The notes: generated by a model not told the origin, from the sequence alone. A DNA stretch of 64,000 nt from Coprobacillus cateniformis (GCF_009767585.1 NZ_WSNW01000001.1:1642090-1706089); one strand, 5' to 3'. Counted from the first letter of the stretch, positions 44,765 to 54,980 are shown. A program made the numbers and translations.

Positions 44765-46171
44765 ATGTCTAATATAGGTAAAATCGTACGTGCTGTTGGA
44801 CCAGTTGTTGATATTGCATTTAATGCTGATTTTTTACCAGCATTAAACACTGCGATTCAAATTGATAATCAAGGTGAATCATTAACAGTAGAAGTTGCAC
44901 AACATATTGGTGATGATATCGTACGTTGTATTGCAATGGGGCCTACTGATGGATTAATCAGAGGACTTGATGCGATTGATACAGGAGCACCTATTAGTGT
45001 ACCTGTAGGAAATGAAACATTAGGAAGAATGTTTAATGTTTTAGGGAATCCAATAGATGGTAAAGAACCATTGGATTCTAGTGTAATGGCTATGCCAATA
45101 CATAGAAGTGCACCTACTTATGCACAACAAAGAACTGAAACAGAAATCTTAGAAACAGGAATCAAGGTTATTGATTTAATTTGTCCTTATATTAAGGGTG
45201 GTAAGATTGGGTTGTTTGGTGGTGCTGGAGTAGGAAAAACAGTATTGATCCAAGAATTGATTAATAATATTGCAACTCAGCATGGTGGTTTGTCTGTTTT
45301 TGCAGGAGTTGGTGAACGTTCAAGAGAAGGTAATGATCTTTATTATGAAATGAAAGAAAGTGGTGTTTTAAATAAAACAACTCTCGTTTTTGGACAGATG
45401 AATGAGCCACCAGGATCTCGTTTGAGAGTTGCATTAACTGGACTGACAATGGCAGAGTATTTTAGAGATGAACAAAATCAAGATGTCTTATTATTCATTG
45501 ATAATATCTTTAGATTTACACAAGCTGGTTCAGAAGTATCAGCTTTACTAGGACGTGTTCCTTCACAGGCTGGTTATCAACCAACACTGGCTACAGAAAT
45601 GGGACAATTACAAGAACGTATTACATCAACAAAAAAAGGTTCAATTACATCAGTACAAGCAGTTTATGTACCTGCTGATGACTTGACTGACCCTGCTCCA
45701 GCCACAACCTTTGCTCATCTAGATGCAAAAGTTGTATTGGATCGTTCTATTGCAGCATTAGGAATATATCCAGCTGTTGACCCATTAAACTCATCATCAC
45801 GAGCTCTTGATCCTTTAGTTGTAGGACAAGTTCATTATGAAGTAGCGCATGGAGTGCAACAGATACTCCAAAAATTCCAAGAATTACAGGATATTATTGC
45901 TATTTTAGGTATGGATGAATTAAGTGAAGAAGACAAGATAACTGTTGCTCGGGCAAGACGTATCCGTAATTACTTATCACAACCATTTACTGTAGCTTCT
46001 CAATTTACAGGAATGGAAGGTAAATATGTTCGAGTTGAGGATACTATCAGAGGATTTAAAGAAATCTTAGAAGGAAAATGTGACCATTTACCTGAACAAG
46101 CATTTCATAATGTAGGTTCGATTGAAGAAGCTATTGAGAAAGCAAAGACTTTAACTGATGAAAACGTTTAA
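44765..46171 (+). CDS. atpD: ATP synthase F1 subunit beta
   Basis: The 468-residue catalytic subunit has GGAGVGKTVLIQEL (P-loop), FAGVGERSREGNDLYYEM and LLFIDNIFRFTQAGSEVSAL, with the DELSEEDKITVARARRIRNYLSQ segment near the end (given only in part). AAAGGAGG lies upstream. Length is typical. The last 14 bases overlap atpC. Confidence 0.98.
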   Translation: MSNIGKIVRAVGPVVDIAFNADFLPALNTAIQIDNQGESLTVEVAQHIGDDIVRCIAMGPTDGLIRGLDAIDTGAPISVPVGNETLGRMFNVLGNPIDGKEPLDSSVMAMPIHRSAPTYAQQRTETEILETGIKVIDLICPYIKGGKIGLFGGAGVGKTVLIQELINNIATQHGGLSVFAGVGERSREGNDLYYEMKESGVLNKTTLVFGQMNEPPGSRLRVALTGLTMAEYFRDEQNQDVLLFIDNIFRFTQAGSEVSALLGRVPSQAGYQPTLATEMGQLQERITSTKKGSITSVQAVYVPADDLTDPAPATTFAHLDAKVVLDRSIAALGIYPAVDPLNSSSRALDPLVVGQVHYEVAHGVQQILQKFQELQDIIAILGMDELSEEDKITVARARRIRNYLSQPFTVASQFTGMEGKYVRVEDTIRGFKEILEGKCDHLPEQAFHNVGSIEEAIEKAKTLTDENV

Positions 46172-46556
46172 GCTGAAGATAGTGACACCAAGAGGAATCT
46201 ACAAAGAAACAGAAGTAGAGTTACTCAACTTAAGAACAACAGCAGGTCAAATTGGTATTCTTGCAAACCACTTGCCTCTTGCAAGTGGACTTGAAATTGC
46301 AGAAATGGACTATAAAGATGCGAACGGGCAAAGAAATAGATTTGCATTATCTGGTGGTTTTGTTTATGTCAATGAAGATGAAACCACAATTATTGCTAAT
46401 GCAATAGAATCACCAGAAGAAATTGATTTACGTCGTGCTGAAGAAGCAAAACGTAGAGCAGAAAAACGTCTGCAAGATAAAGATGGCGATATTTTAAGAG
46501 CTGAAATGGCTTTGAGAAAAGCAATAACTAGAATACATGTTAAAAATGGGAATTAA
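46158..46556 (+). CDS. atpC: ATP synthase F1 subunit epsilon
   Basis: The 132-residue protein has FKLKIVTPRGIYKETEVELL, the beta-sandwich TAGQIGILANHLPLASGLEI and a C-terminal helical region rich in Arg/Ala/Glu. It regulates ATP hydrolysis from the central stalk. It overlaps the atpD end by 14 bases and is followed by the operon terminator. Confidence 0.96.
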   Translation: MKTFKLKIVTPRGIYKETEVELLNLRTTAGQIGILANHLPLASGLEIAEMDYKDANGQRNRFALSGGFVYVNEDETTIIANAIESPEEIDLRRAEEAKRRAEKRLQDKDGDILRAEMALRKAITRIHVKNGN

Positions 46557-46583
46557 GATTTGATTTGGTTCAAATCTTTTTTT
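46555..46583 (+). terminator. Terminator of the atp operon
   Basis: AAGATTTG / CAAATCTT stem (8 bp) followed by seven T residues, overlapping the atpC end. Confidence 0.82.
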
Positions 46584-46951
46584 CTTTCCTGCATTATAAT
46601 GAAAATGAGCTGATTATGGAAATAATTGAACATATTGCAGATATTTAGGTAGAATAAAATGACTGAGATACATATAGAGATAAGGTTTATGCAGGATGAA
46701 AATTGAAGAGAGAAGTTAAGTAAGTATGTTGCAATGAGAAGTCATATAACATGAGAATCCTGAACAAAAAGAGTATCTAGAAAAATACAGGAGTATGAGA
46801 TTATTAAAAAATTGAGAAAGAAAATAAGAAAAAAACCAGGATAAGTCTCAAAAGGATGATAATACAATCAATAATCTGTTAAACAAAATATAAAAAAGAT
46901 TTGTTATTGTGTCGAAACATGTTAGAATAAAACTTGCGAGGATGTGAGATA
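46584..46951. other. Non-coding spacer after atp operon
   Basis: No gene is seen; all frames are broken by frequent stops, and purine-rich stretches suggest a decayed gene I cannot name. A TGTTAGAATAAAAC promoter-like element at 46920-46933 probably serves the amidase gene; the same 14-mer lies ahead of ftsQ. Confidence 0.45.
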
Positions 46952-47677
46952 ATGGCAAAAAAGAAGAAATTAAAATTAAGAATAGACAGAGTTATTTTGG
47001 TTGCTATCATTGCAATAATAATCCTTTTTGGACTATATAAAGGAATTATGTTTGCAGTAGATCAGGTTTCTGGATTTTTTGCTAAAGAAAAGCCAGTACA
47101 AGTTGAACAAAAGGAGAAAGAATATATTGCAACAGTTGTTATTGATCCAGGACATGGAGGATATGATGCTGGTGCAAATACAAAAAATCTATTTGAAAAA
47201 GATATTACGCTTACGACTGCTAAAGCAGTTGGCAAGTATTTAGAAAATCAAAATATTAAAGTTATTTATACAAGAACAGAAGATATTGAGTTACATGATG
47301 ATAAAAAAACAGACTTGGAAATGCGAGCAGCAATAAGTAAAACAAATCAGGCTAAGTATTTTGTATCTATACATGTTAATGATTTTGATAAAACAACTGA
47401 TGTTTCAGGGTTTGAAGTTTATACTAAAAATGATGAAAGTACAGCTTTGGCAACTTCTGTTGGTACATACATAGAAAAATTAAATTATTCTAAAAATAGG
47501 GGTATTCAAGATGGAAAGAGTTTGGTTGTTCTAAAAGCGAATACTGTCCCATCTATATTAGTAGAATTAGGTTATATTAAGGGAAAAGATTATAATTATT
47601 TGAGTGATAATCAAAAATTAGAACAGATAGGTGAAGCTATTGCAAAAGGAATAGTAGATCAAGTACATAAAAAGTAG
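46952..47677 (+). CDS. N-acetylmuramoyl-L-alanine amidase (Amidase_3), membrane-anchored
   Basis: The 241-residue protein has a basic start, one membrane helix (about 14-36) and an Amidase_3 domain with zinc motifs VVIDPGHGGYDAGA, the EKDITL Glu, FVSIHVND and the late LVELGYI Glu. It cuts the bond between MurNAc and the stem peptide. The type (CwlD/LytC-like) suggests wall or spore-cortex processing; which one cannot be told. The ATG at 46952 was chosen; GAGG lies upstream. Terminator at 47728-47762. Confidence 0.92.
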   Translation: MAKKKKLKLRIDRVILVAIIAIIILFGLYKGIMFAVDQVSGFFAKEKPVQVEQKEKEYIATVVIDPGHGGYDAGANTKNLFEKDITLTTAKAVGKYLENQNIKVIYTRTEDIELHDDKKTDLEMRAAISKTNQAKYFVSIHVNDFDKTTDVSGFEVYTKNDESTALATSVGTYIEKLNYSKNRGIQDGKSLVVLKANTVPSILVELGYIKGKDYNYLSDNQKLEQIGEAIAKGIVDQVHKK

Positions 47678-47727
47678 ATATACTTATGGTAAGATGTTTT
47701 GAGATTAAAAATAATGATATGGAGTAA

Positions 47728-47762
47728 AAAGAAGAAGTTCATAATTAGCACTTCTTCTTTTC
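47728..47762 (+). terminator. Terminator after amidase gene
   Basis: AAAGAAGAAGT / ACTTCTTCTTT (11 bp) followed by T residues. Confidence 0.78.
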
Positions 47763-47880
47763 ATTTACAAGATTGAGTTTATTTTAAAAAGTATTGTTGA
47801 TATAGGAATTTATTAAGGATGTATGAGTATACATTAACTGTCGAATTATGTATAATAGAGATGAAGAAAGCTGGGATATT

Positions 47881-49287
47881 ATGAAGATTAAAAAGAGGGT
47901 TTATATCATCATAGGAATTGCTATAGCTATTATTGGAGCAGTAATCTTTTTTATGTTTATGGATAGGCCTGTTGTTGAATTTAAGGATGATATTGGAAAG
48001 ATTGAGATTAAAGGGGAGTATGATCCTAAAAGTTTTATTTCTCAGGTGAGAGGTCATGATATTGATGATATAGATGTTGATAAATCTCAAGTCAATATAG
48101 AAAAGATAGGTACATATGAATTGATCTATAAATTAAATGATAAGGAATATATTTTAAAGGTTGAAGTTGTAGATACTGTTGCTCCAACGTTTGAAGTCAA
48201 TTCATTGGATATAGACCTTGGTAGGAATGTATCAGTAGAAGATATTGTTAAAAATATCAATGATCAAACTGAAACAAAATCATATTTTAAAGAAACATAT
48301 GACTTTAGTAAAGAAGGAGAACAAGAAGTCATTGTGGTTGTTGAAGATGCAGGTGGTAACAAGACAGAAAAATCAGCGAATGTAAAGATTGTCAAAGATG
48401 AAGAAAAACCAACATTAAGCGGATTACATGATATAAGTGTTACTAAAAATGGTAAAATTAACTATTTAACAGGTGTTACAGCAAAAGATAATCGTGATCC
48501 GCATCCTCAAATTGATGTCAACTCATCTCAGGTTGATACAAATCAGGTAGGAGTATATAATGTTATATATACAGTTACTGATCGTTCAGGAAATAGCAAC
48601 TCTTATACAAAAAAAGTCACTGTTTCTCAGAAATCAGTAGCAAATCATGGTCAAAGTGGAGATAAAGTTGTTTATCTGACATTTGATGATGGTCCATCTG
48701 AAAATACAGCACAAATATTAAATATTTTAGATAAATATAATGCCAAAGCAACATCCTTTGTGACAGGTAATGGACAAAAGTATAATAACCTTATTAAAGA
48801 AGCACATAATAAAGGGCATACAATAGGTCTACATACATATACACATAATTATTCTAAAGTATATGCTTCAGTTGATGCATATTTTAATGATTTGAATAAA
48901 GTAGGAAAAATGGTAAAGGGGTTAATTGGTTTTGTTCCTAAGTATATAAGATTTCCTGGTGGAGGTTCTAACATGGTTTCTAAAAAATACACACCAGGTA
49001 TTATGAGTGTTCTTGTGTCAGAAGTGCAAAACAGAGGATATCAATATTATGACTGGAATGCAAGTACAGGGGATGCCAATGGAAACAATATTGCAGTTCA
49101 TAAATTGGTCAAAGAAGCAACATCAAGTCATGCTCATAATATTATGATTCTTGCTCATGATACAAAGGCAAAATCAACAACAGTGCAGGCTTTACCAAAG
49201 ATTATTGAATATTATCAAGGGTTAGGTTATACCTTTAAAGGTATAGATGATAATAGCTATGCACCACATCATAAAGTGAATAATTAA
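47881..49287 (+). CDS. Polysaccharide deacetylase with N-terminal Ig-like repeats, membrane-anchored
   Basis: The 468-residue protein has one membrane helix (about 8-26), then Ig/HYR-like repeats with DTVAPTFEV, KDEEKPTLSGL and VTAKDNRDPHP (about residues 100-250), and a C-terminal NodB deacetylase with TFDDGPSENT and GLHTYTHNYSKVY, given in part. It probably deacetylates peptidoglycan or another surface glycan, altering lysozyme resistance. I chose the ATG at 47881; the earlier ATG at 47848 lies beside a TATAAT (47850-47855) that is more likely the promoter. Confidence 0.9.
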   Translation: MKIKKRVYIIIGIAIAIIGAVIFFMFMDRPVVEFKDDIGKIEIKGEYDPKSFISQVRGHDIDDIDVDKSQVNIEKIGTYELIYKLNDKEYILKVEVVDTVAPTFEVNSLDIDLGRNVSVEDIVKNINDQTETKSYFKETYDFSKEGEQEVIVVVEDAGGNKTEKSANVKIVKDEEKPTLSGLHDISVTKNGKINYLTGVTAKDNRDPHPQIDVNSSQVDTNQVGVYNVIYTVTDRSGNSNSYTKKVTVSQKSVANHGQSGDKVVYLTFDDGPSENTAQILNILDKYNAKATSFVTGNGQKYNNLIKEAHNKGHTIGLHTYTHNYSKVYASVDAYFNDLNKVGKMVKGLIGFVPKYIRFPGGGSNMVSKKYTPGIMSVLVSEVQNRGYQYYDWNASTGDANGNNIAVHKLVKEATSSHAHNIMILAHDTKAKSTTVQALPKIIEYYQGLGYTFKGIDDNSYAPHHKVNN

Positions 49288-49304
49288 ATAAGTAAGTTAA
49301 TATA

Positions 49305-49342
49305 AAAAGCAGTTCAATTTGAGAGATTTTTGAACTGCTTTT
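49305..49342. terminator. Bidirectional terminator
   Basis: AAAAGCAGTTCAA / TTGAACTGCTTTT (13 bp) between convergent deacetylase and aldehyde dehydrogenase genes. Confidence 0.85.
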
Positions 49343-49352
49343 AAGGTTTCGT

Positions 49353-50723
49353 TTACTTTTCAAATAGACGAATCATTTTTTCTTTAAATGTCGTATAAGG
49401 GTAATATCTAAATGGGAGATCAATCCATGTTGCTTTCTTAACAAGACTTCTCGTATGAGAGAAGGTTTCAAAACTCTTTTTGCCATGATATGAACCCATG
49501 CCACTATGTCCAACACCACCAAATCCAAGTTGGCTTGTTGCAAGATGGATAATGGTATCATTAATACATCCACCTCCAAAACTACAAGAGTTTAAAAGTT
49601 TGTTTTGAACATCTTTATGACTTGAGAATATATAGAAGGCAAGAGGTCTTTCTCTTTTGTTGATGAAATCTATGACTTCATCAATTGAATGATATGTGAT
49701 AATAGGAAGAATTGGTCCAAAGATTTCTTCTTTCATTAAGGGATTATCACTATCAATATGATCAACAAGTGTAGGTTCAATCTTCAAAGTTTGTAGATTT
49801 CCTTTTCCTCCAATAATAATATCTTGATTTTCAAGAAGGTGGGTGAGTCTTTCAAAATGTTTTTGGTTAATAATCTTAACAAGTTGATCATTTTCAAGTG
49901 GGTTATCACCAAAGAATTCTAAAATATATTGTTTTATATAGTCTATAAACGGCTTTTTTAAGTTCTCTCTCACTAACAAATAATCTGGCGCGACACATGT
50001 TTGTCCAGCATTTAAAAACTTACCAAAGGCAATTCTCTTGGCAGCTAATTTTAAACTATGAGCATCATCAACAATACAAGGACTCTTTCCACCAAGTTCC
50101 AATGTCACTGGAGTTAAATAGCGACTAGCTTTAGCCATCACTTGTTTACCAACTTCAACACTTCCAGTAAAAAAGATATAATCAAAACGTTGCTCAAGTA
50201 ATGCTATATTTTCTTCTCGACCACCCTCAACAACAGCTACATATTTCTCATGACAAGTTTCATGAATCATTTGTTTAATAATATGAGAGACATGAGGTGC
50301 ATAGGCGCTTGGTTTAATAATAACAGTGTTTCCAGCTGCAATAGCACCAATAGCAGGTTCGATTGATAACATAAAAGGATAATTCCAGGGACTCATAACA
50401 AGTGTAACGCCATAAGGTTCATAAGTTTCATAACTAACTCCATAAAACTGAGCCAAGGGAGTCCATACTTTTTTATTTTTCGACCATCTTTTTATATGTT
50501 TTAATTGATAATTTATTTCACTTAAAACCAATCCAATTTCAGCCATATAAGATTCAGTAGCATGCTTATTGAGGTCTTTCTTTAAAGCTATTATAATCTT
50601 ATCTTCATTTTGAGTTATCCATTGTTTTATGTTCTGAATTGTTTTTATACGCATTTGAATATTTTTCGTATCATGTGTCATAAAATATTGACGTTGGGAA
50701 TCAACTAACTGTGTAATATCCAT
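49353..50723 (-). CDS. Aldehyde dehydrogenase (class 3-like)
   Basis: The 456-residue protein has the ALDH catalytic residues: Glu in VTLELGGKSPCIV and Cys in FLNAGQTCVAPDYLL, with PWNYPFMLSIEPAIGAIAAG for the NAD site. It matches the YwdH/class-3 type that oxidises fatty or aromatic aldehydes and ends with a hydrophobic/basic tail (FRYYPYTTFKEKMIRLFEK), which anchors some relatives to membranes. The ATG at 50723 has an AGGAGG site. It diverges from ftsQ, with a 102-base spacer. Confidence 0.94.
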   Translation of the reverse strand: MDITQLVDSQRQYFMTHDTKNIQMRIKTIQNIKQWITQNEDKIIIALKKDLNKHATESYMAEIGLVLSEINYQLKHIKRWSKNKKVWTPLAQFYGVSYETYEPYGVTLVMSPWNYPFMLSIEPAIGAIAAGNTVIIKPSAYAPHVSHIIKQMIHETCHEKYVAVVEGGREENIALLEQRFDYIFFTGSVEVGKQVMAKASRYLTPVTLELGGKSPCIVDDAHSLKLAAKRIAFGKFLNAGQTCVAPDYLLVRENLKKPFIDYIKQYILEFFGDNPLENDQLVKIINQKHFERLTHLLENQDIIIGGKGNLQTLKIEPTLVDHIDSDNPLMKEEIFGPILPIITYHSIDEVIDFINKRERPLAFYIFSSHKDVQNKLLNSCSFGGGCINDTIIHLATSQLGFGGVGHSGMGSYHGKKSFETFSHTRSLVKKATWIDLPFRYYPYTTFKEKMIRLFEK

Positions 50724-50825
50724 AATATTCCTCCTATTAATAGTTATTTTCATTATAGCGTAATTCGCATAGTCTTTCAAAACGATTTGTGTTAGAATAA
50801 AACAACAGGAAAGGGTGAAACAAGA

Positions 50826-51578
50826 ATGAATGCAGTATATCATGAATATGACGAAAATCCAGTTCGTAAAACATTAAAACAAAGAAAGAAAAAGAAACTG
50901 AAAAGAAAAGTCAAAATCTTATTAGTATTATGTCTTTTGATCATACTTGCATTTTATTTAATAAGTGATTATTCAAAAGTAAAATCTATACATATAAGTG
51001 GTAATTCTCTTACTGAGAAAGAAGAAATACTTGAACATATTACAATCAGTCAATCATCATACTATATGTTTATGAATACTCATAAAATAGAAAAGCAAAT
51101 AAAACTATTACCGGCTATTAAAGAAGCTACAGTTCAATGTGACTGGGTAGGGAATATAAAGATTGAAGTGCAAGAAGCACAGCCAATTGCATATGCAAAA
51201 ATAAATAAAGATATATATGAAATTAATAATATTGGAAATATTATTAAAACGACTGATCAAGATAGAATAAGTTTATTAAAATCATTACCTTATGTCAGTG
51301 AATTTAAAGAGGAAAAATTACTAAAACAATTCGCTGAAGGATTCAAAGATGTTCCTACACTTATGCAAAATGAAATAAGTGATATCATATTGTCGCCACA
51401 ACGTGGTGATGAAACAAGGTTAAAATGTTTATTGAAAGGAGATAAGATTTTGTACATAAGAATTGAGGACTTATCAACAAGACTTGATGATGAAATCTTC
51501 AATTATGAAGCATATAAAACAAAGTACAAAGATAAATACAGTTTCTCAATAGAAGGTATTCATTTATATCTTGAATAG
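50826..51578 (+). CDS. ftsQ: Cell division protein FtsQ/DivIB
   Basis: The 250-residue protein has a basic cytoplasmic start (KTLKQRKKKKLKRKVK), one helix (about 32-50), then a POTRA domain (VKSIHISGNSLTEKEEIL) and FtsQ beta domain (VQEAQPIAYAKINKDIYEI). It is part of the divisome. It is alone here, outside a cell-wall cluster. GGAAAGGG precedes the ATG, and a TGTTAGAATAAAAC element (shared with the amidase gene) lies at 50789-50802. Confidence 0.9.
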   Translation: MNAVYHEYDENPVRKTLKQRKKKKLKRKVKILLVLCLLIILAFYLISDYSKVKSIHISGNSLTEKEEILEHITISQSSYYMFMNTHKIEKQIKLLPAIKEATVQCDWVGNIKIEVQEAQPIAYAKINKDIYEINNIGNIIKTTDQDRISLLKSLPYVSEFKEEKLLKQFAEGFKDVPTLMQNEISDIILSPQRGDETRLKCLLKGDKILYIRIEDLSTRLDDEIFNYEAYKTKYKDKYSFSIEGIHLYLE

Positions 51579-51664
51579 AATTAATAAATTGTCTAAAAGA
51601 TAAAAAAGCGTTAAAAATATATGAGATGATATTGACAATAAAAGTGATATTTGTTAAGGTTAAA

Positions 51665-51880
51665 GATAGAAAAAGCAAAGAACAGAAGAGATTAAAAGGA
51701 TGTTTTAGAGAACTGATGGTTGGTGAAAATCAGGACAGAAATTTTATGAGAATGGTCTGGGAGCTGTTATCTTGAATAGTTAGAGATAAACGTTAACTGC
51801 GTTAAAGTAATGAGAGACACTTCGGTGTAAAAAAGGTGGTACCGCGTATTTAACGTCCTTTTATAGGGGCGTTTTTTTAT
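51665..51880 (+). ncRNA. T-box leader for methionyl-tRNA synthetase
   Basis: The leader holds a long stem I region with GAACTGATGGTTGG and AUG codons at 51746 and 51752 that can act as the Met specifier. The T-box sequence AAAGGTGGTACCGCG (51832-51846) follows, then a terminator AACGTCC / GGGGCGTT with seven T residues (51852-51878). Uncharged tRNA-Met should pair with the T-box bulge and prevent termination. The exact specifier position needs folding. Confidence 0.92.
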
Positions 51881-51899
51881 TTGGAAGGAGAGAACAAAC

Positions 51900-53822
51900 A
51901 TGAAAAATCCAAAAGATTATTATTTAACAACAGCAATTACTTATACTTCAGGAAAACCACATATTGGGAATACATATGAAATTATATTAGCAGATGCTAT
52001 TGCAAGAAGTAAAAGACAAGAAGGATATAATGTTTATTTTCAAACTGGAACTGATGAACATGGCCAGAAGATTGAATTGAAAGCGCAAGAAGCAGGAATC
52101 CCTCCTAAACAATTTGTTGATGAAAAAGCAGCGGTTGTTAAAAATATTTGGGATTTAATGGATTCATCATATGATAAATTTATGAGAACAACAGATGAGT
52201 ATCATATTAAGCAAGTCCAAAAGATATTTAAGAAATTATATGATCAAGGTGATATTTATTTAGGACACTATGAGGGTAAATATTGTACAGCATGTGAATC
52301 GTTTTTTACAGAATCACAACTTGTTGATGGCAAATGTCCTGATTGTGGGGGACCTGTTCATGATGCTAAGGAAGAAGCTTATTTCTTTAAGTTATCTAAA
52401 TATGCAGATCGTTTAATTCAACATATTGAAAATCATCCAGAGTTTATTCAACCTGTTTCAAGAAAGAATGAAATGATGAATAACTTCTTAAAACCTGGTT
52501 TACAAGATTTATGTGTATCACGTACAACATTTACTTGGTCTATTCCAGTTGATTTTGATCCTAAACATGTCGTTTATGTATGGATTGATGCATTGACAAA
52601 TTATATTACTGGTCTTGGTTATGATGTGGATGGAAATCATGGAGAACTGTATAAAAGATATTGGCCTGCTGACTTACATTTAATTGGTAAGGATATTGTA
52701 AGGTTTCATACAATTTATTGGCCAATTATGCTAATGGCACTAGACATTCCGTTGCCTAAACAGGTGTTCGGACATCCTTGGTTATTACAAGGGGAAAGCA
52801 AAATGTCTAAATCGAAAGGAAATGTAATTTATGCTGATGATTTGGTTCAAATCTTTGGTGTAGATGCCGTAAGATATTATGTTTTACATGAAATTCCTTA
52901 TGATAATGATGGAAGTATTACATGGGATCTATTAGTAGAGCGTATTAATTCTGATTTAGCTAATATTTTAGGAAACTTGGTTAATAGAACAATTGCAATG
53001 ACAAATAAATATTTTGATGGTGTTGTGACAAATCCAGAAGTATATGAAGAAGTTGATGATGAGTTAAAGCAAATTGCTTTAGCTATGCCAAAGAAAGTAC
53101 AAGATTTAATGGATGAGTTCAAAGCATCTAAAGCATTAGACGAAATTTTTGTTTTGTTAAGAAGAACAAATAAATATATTGATGATACAATGCCTTGGGC
53201 TCTTGCTAAAGAAACTGACAAACAAGAACGTTTAGCTACTGTTCTTTATAATTTGATAGAAGCTATTCGTTTTGCAGCAATTGCACTAGAACCATTTATG
53301 CCATCAACTTCTACAAAAATTTTAGATCAAATTCATACTGATCTAAGAGATTTCAAAGATTTAAGTACTTTTGGATTATATCCAGTGGGAAATAAAGTGA
53401 CTGATAAACCACAACAATTATTTGCAAGATTAGATCCAAAAGAGGTTGAAAAGAAAGTAGAAGCACTACAACCTAAAAAACAAGAACAAAAAGAAGATGA
53501 GAATCAAATTACTATTGATGATTTTGCTAAAATAGAATTAACTGTTGGAACAGTTGAAAAATGTGAAAAGCATCCAGATGCTGATAAATTACTTATTTCT
53601 CAAATTAACATTGGAAAAGAAGTTAGACAAATTGTATCAGGAATTGCTGATTTCTATAGTCCAGAAGATATGATTGGTAAGAAAGTTATTGTTGTATCTA
53701 ATTTAAAACCAGCAGTTTTACGTGGTGTAGAATCACAAGGAATGATTTTAGCTGGTTCTAAGAAAAAGTTATTAGAACTTGTATCTGTTGAAAGCTTACC
53801 TAATGGAACAAAAATTAAATAA
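51900..53822 (+). CDS. metG: Methionyl-tRNA synthetase
   Basis: The 640-residue enzyme has SGKPHIGNTYE (HIGH), the zinc-knuckle CTACE and CPDCGG pair, KMSKSKGN and a C-terminal tRNA-binding domain of about 110 residues (IDDFAKIELTVGTVEKCEKH). It charges tRNA-Met. GGAAGGAG precedes the ATG, 20 bases after the T-box terminator. Confidence 0.97.
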   Translation: MKNPKDYYLTTAITYTSGKPHIGNTYEIILADAIARSKRQEGYNVYFQTGTDEHGQKIELKAQEAGIPPKQFVDEKAAVVKNIWDLMDSSYDKFMRTTDEYHIKQVQKIFKKLYDQGDIYLGHYEGKYCTACESFFTESQLVDGKCPDCGGPVHDAKEEAYFFKLSKYADRLIQHIENHPEFIQPVSRKNEMMNNFLKPGLQDLCVSRTTFTWSIPVDFDPKHVVYVWIDALTNYITGLGYDVDGNHGELYKRYWPADLHLIGKDIVRFHTIYWPIMLMALDIPLPKQVFGHPWLLQGESKMSKSKGNVIYADDLVQIFGVDAVRYYVLHEIPYDNDGSITWDLLVERINSDLANILGNLVNRTIAMTNKYFDGVVTNPEVYEEVDDELKQIALAMPKKVQDLMDEFKASKALDEIFVLLRRTNKYIDDTMPWALAKETDKQERLATVLYNLIEAIRFAAIALEPFMPSTSTKILDQIHTDLRDFKDLSTFGLYPVGNKVTDKPQQLFARLDPKEVEKKVEALQPKKQEQKEDENQITIDDFAKIELTVGTVEKCEKHPDADKLLISQINIGKEVRQIVSGIADFYSPEDMIGKKVIVVSNLKPAVLRGVESQGMILAGSKKKLLELVSVESLPNGTKIK

Positions 53823-53827
53823 TGAGA

Positions 53828-53858
53828 AAGTAGGTTCATTTCATGAGCCTGCTTTTCT
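53828..53858 (+). terminator. Terminator after metG
   Basis: AGTAGGTTCAT / ATGAGCCTGCT stem (with a G-U or mismatch) followed by TTTCTTTTT. Confidence 0.75.
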
Positions 53859-53930
53859 TTTTAAAGAGAATATTTTATTTTGTGTATTTCATAAATATGA
53901 TAAAATGAAAATGAAATGTAGGAGGATATC

Positions 53931-54848
53931 ATGAGAAAAGAACAGTTATTTCAGTTTATAGAAGTTGTAGATTGTGGAAGCATAAATAAAGCAGCAGAAA
54001 AATTATATATATCTCAGCCTAATTTAAGTCGCTCTATCCATGCTTTAGAGGAAGATATGGGGAAAGCATTGATTATAAGAAACAATAGAGGTGTGACACT
54101 TACACCGACTGGGAAAATGTTATATTATTATGCAAGATCTATTTTGAATCAATTTCAGGTCCTTGAAAGATTAAAGGAATTAGATGCTGAACAAATTTAT
54201 AGTCAGTTATCTATTTCTGTAGATTCTTTATTTTTAAAAGATGATATGATTTTGAATTTTTATAAACGTATAAGCAGTGCTGAAACAGAAATCAAGTTTT
54301 TAGAGACAACTGCTGAAGAGGTTCTTCAAAATGTAATTGATATGAAATCTGAAATAGGAATTACAATCTTGAATAACTACCAATTATCAATCTTTAAAAA
54401 GATGGCTGAAGTTAAAGATATTGAAGTACAAATATTAGGAAGTGGTCCTTTATATGTACATATAAGTGAAAATAATCCCCTTGCACATAAAGAAATTGTA
54501 AATATAAAAGAATTTTTTGAATATCCACGTATTCACTTACCATATGACTTTTTCTCAAATTTAAATTTATCATTATCGATAGATGGCTTTGCCTTATCAG
54601 AGTTCAAAAGAAGTATTATAATGAGCAATTATCATGCTATAATCAATATGATAAATCATGCAGATGCCTTGATGTTAGGGAATAAATGGCAGGTGGAGGA
54701 ATTAAAATATTCGCATATAAAGAGTATCGAAATAGAGAATAGTGGAATCACAATGAACTTTGTTATTATTAAACGAAAACGTGATACAATATCAAATGCA
54801 GGTCAAGTATTTTTAGATATTTTGCATGAAAACTATGATTATATTTAG
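53931..54848 (+). CDS. LysR-family transcriptional regulator
   Basis: The 305-residue protein has an N-terminal winged HTH (FVDCGSINKAAEKLYISQPNLSRSIHALEEDMG, in the usual LysR positions 15-47) and a C-terminal effector-binding domain. It has its own start with GTAGGAGG and ends 132 bases before the TasA-like gene. Inverted repeat AGGAAT-AAC-ATTCCT lies in that spacer at 54932-54946. Regulation of the TasA-like gene is possible but not shown. Confidence 0.9.
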   Translation: MRKEQLFQFIEVVDCGSINKAAEKLYISQPNLSRSIHALEEDMGKALIIRNNRGVTLTPTGKMLYYYARSILNQFQVLERLKELDAEQIYSQLSISVDSLFLKDDMILNFYKRISSAETEIKFLETTAEEVLQNVIDMKSEIGITILNNYQLSIFKKMAEVKDIEVQILGSGPLYVHISENNPLAHKEIVNIKEFFEYPRIHLPYDFFSNLNLSLSIDGFALSEFKRSIIMSNYHAIINMINHADALMLGNKWQVEELKYSHIKSIEIENSGITMNFVIIKRKRDTISNAGQVFLDILHENYDYI

Positions 54849-54980
54849 TTATGTATAAATTGATATAACTAGGCATTTCAATTTAAGTATTATACAATCT
54901 AACTTTTTTGGAATACAATTAAGATGTATTAAGGAATAACATTCCTAATATCATTTGTATAAAAAAGGAGAAAAAATAAT

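Noticed and set aside
46584..46951. Possible decayed small gene after the atp operon
   Set aside because: Fragments such as MEIIEHIADI looked ferritin-like at first, but stops and frame changes are too many to support a call.
47848..47880. Earlier start for the polysaccharide deacetylase
   Set aside because: The region holds a TATAAT promoter element and no ribosome site; the ATG at 47881 directly precedes the basic/helix anchor.
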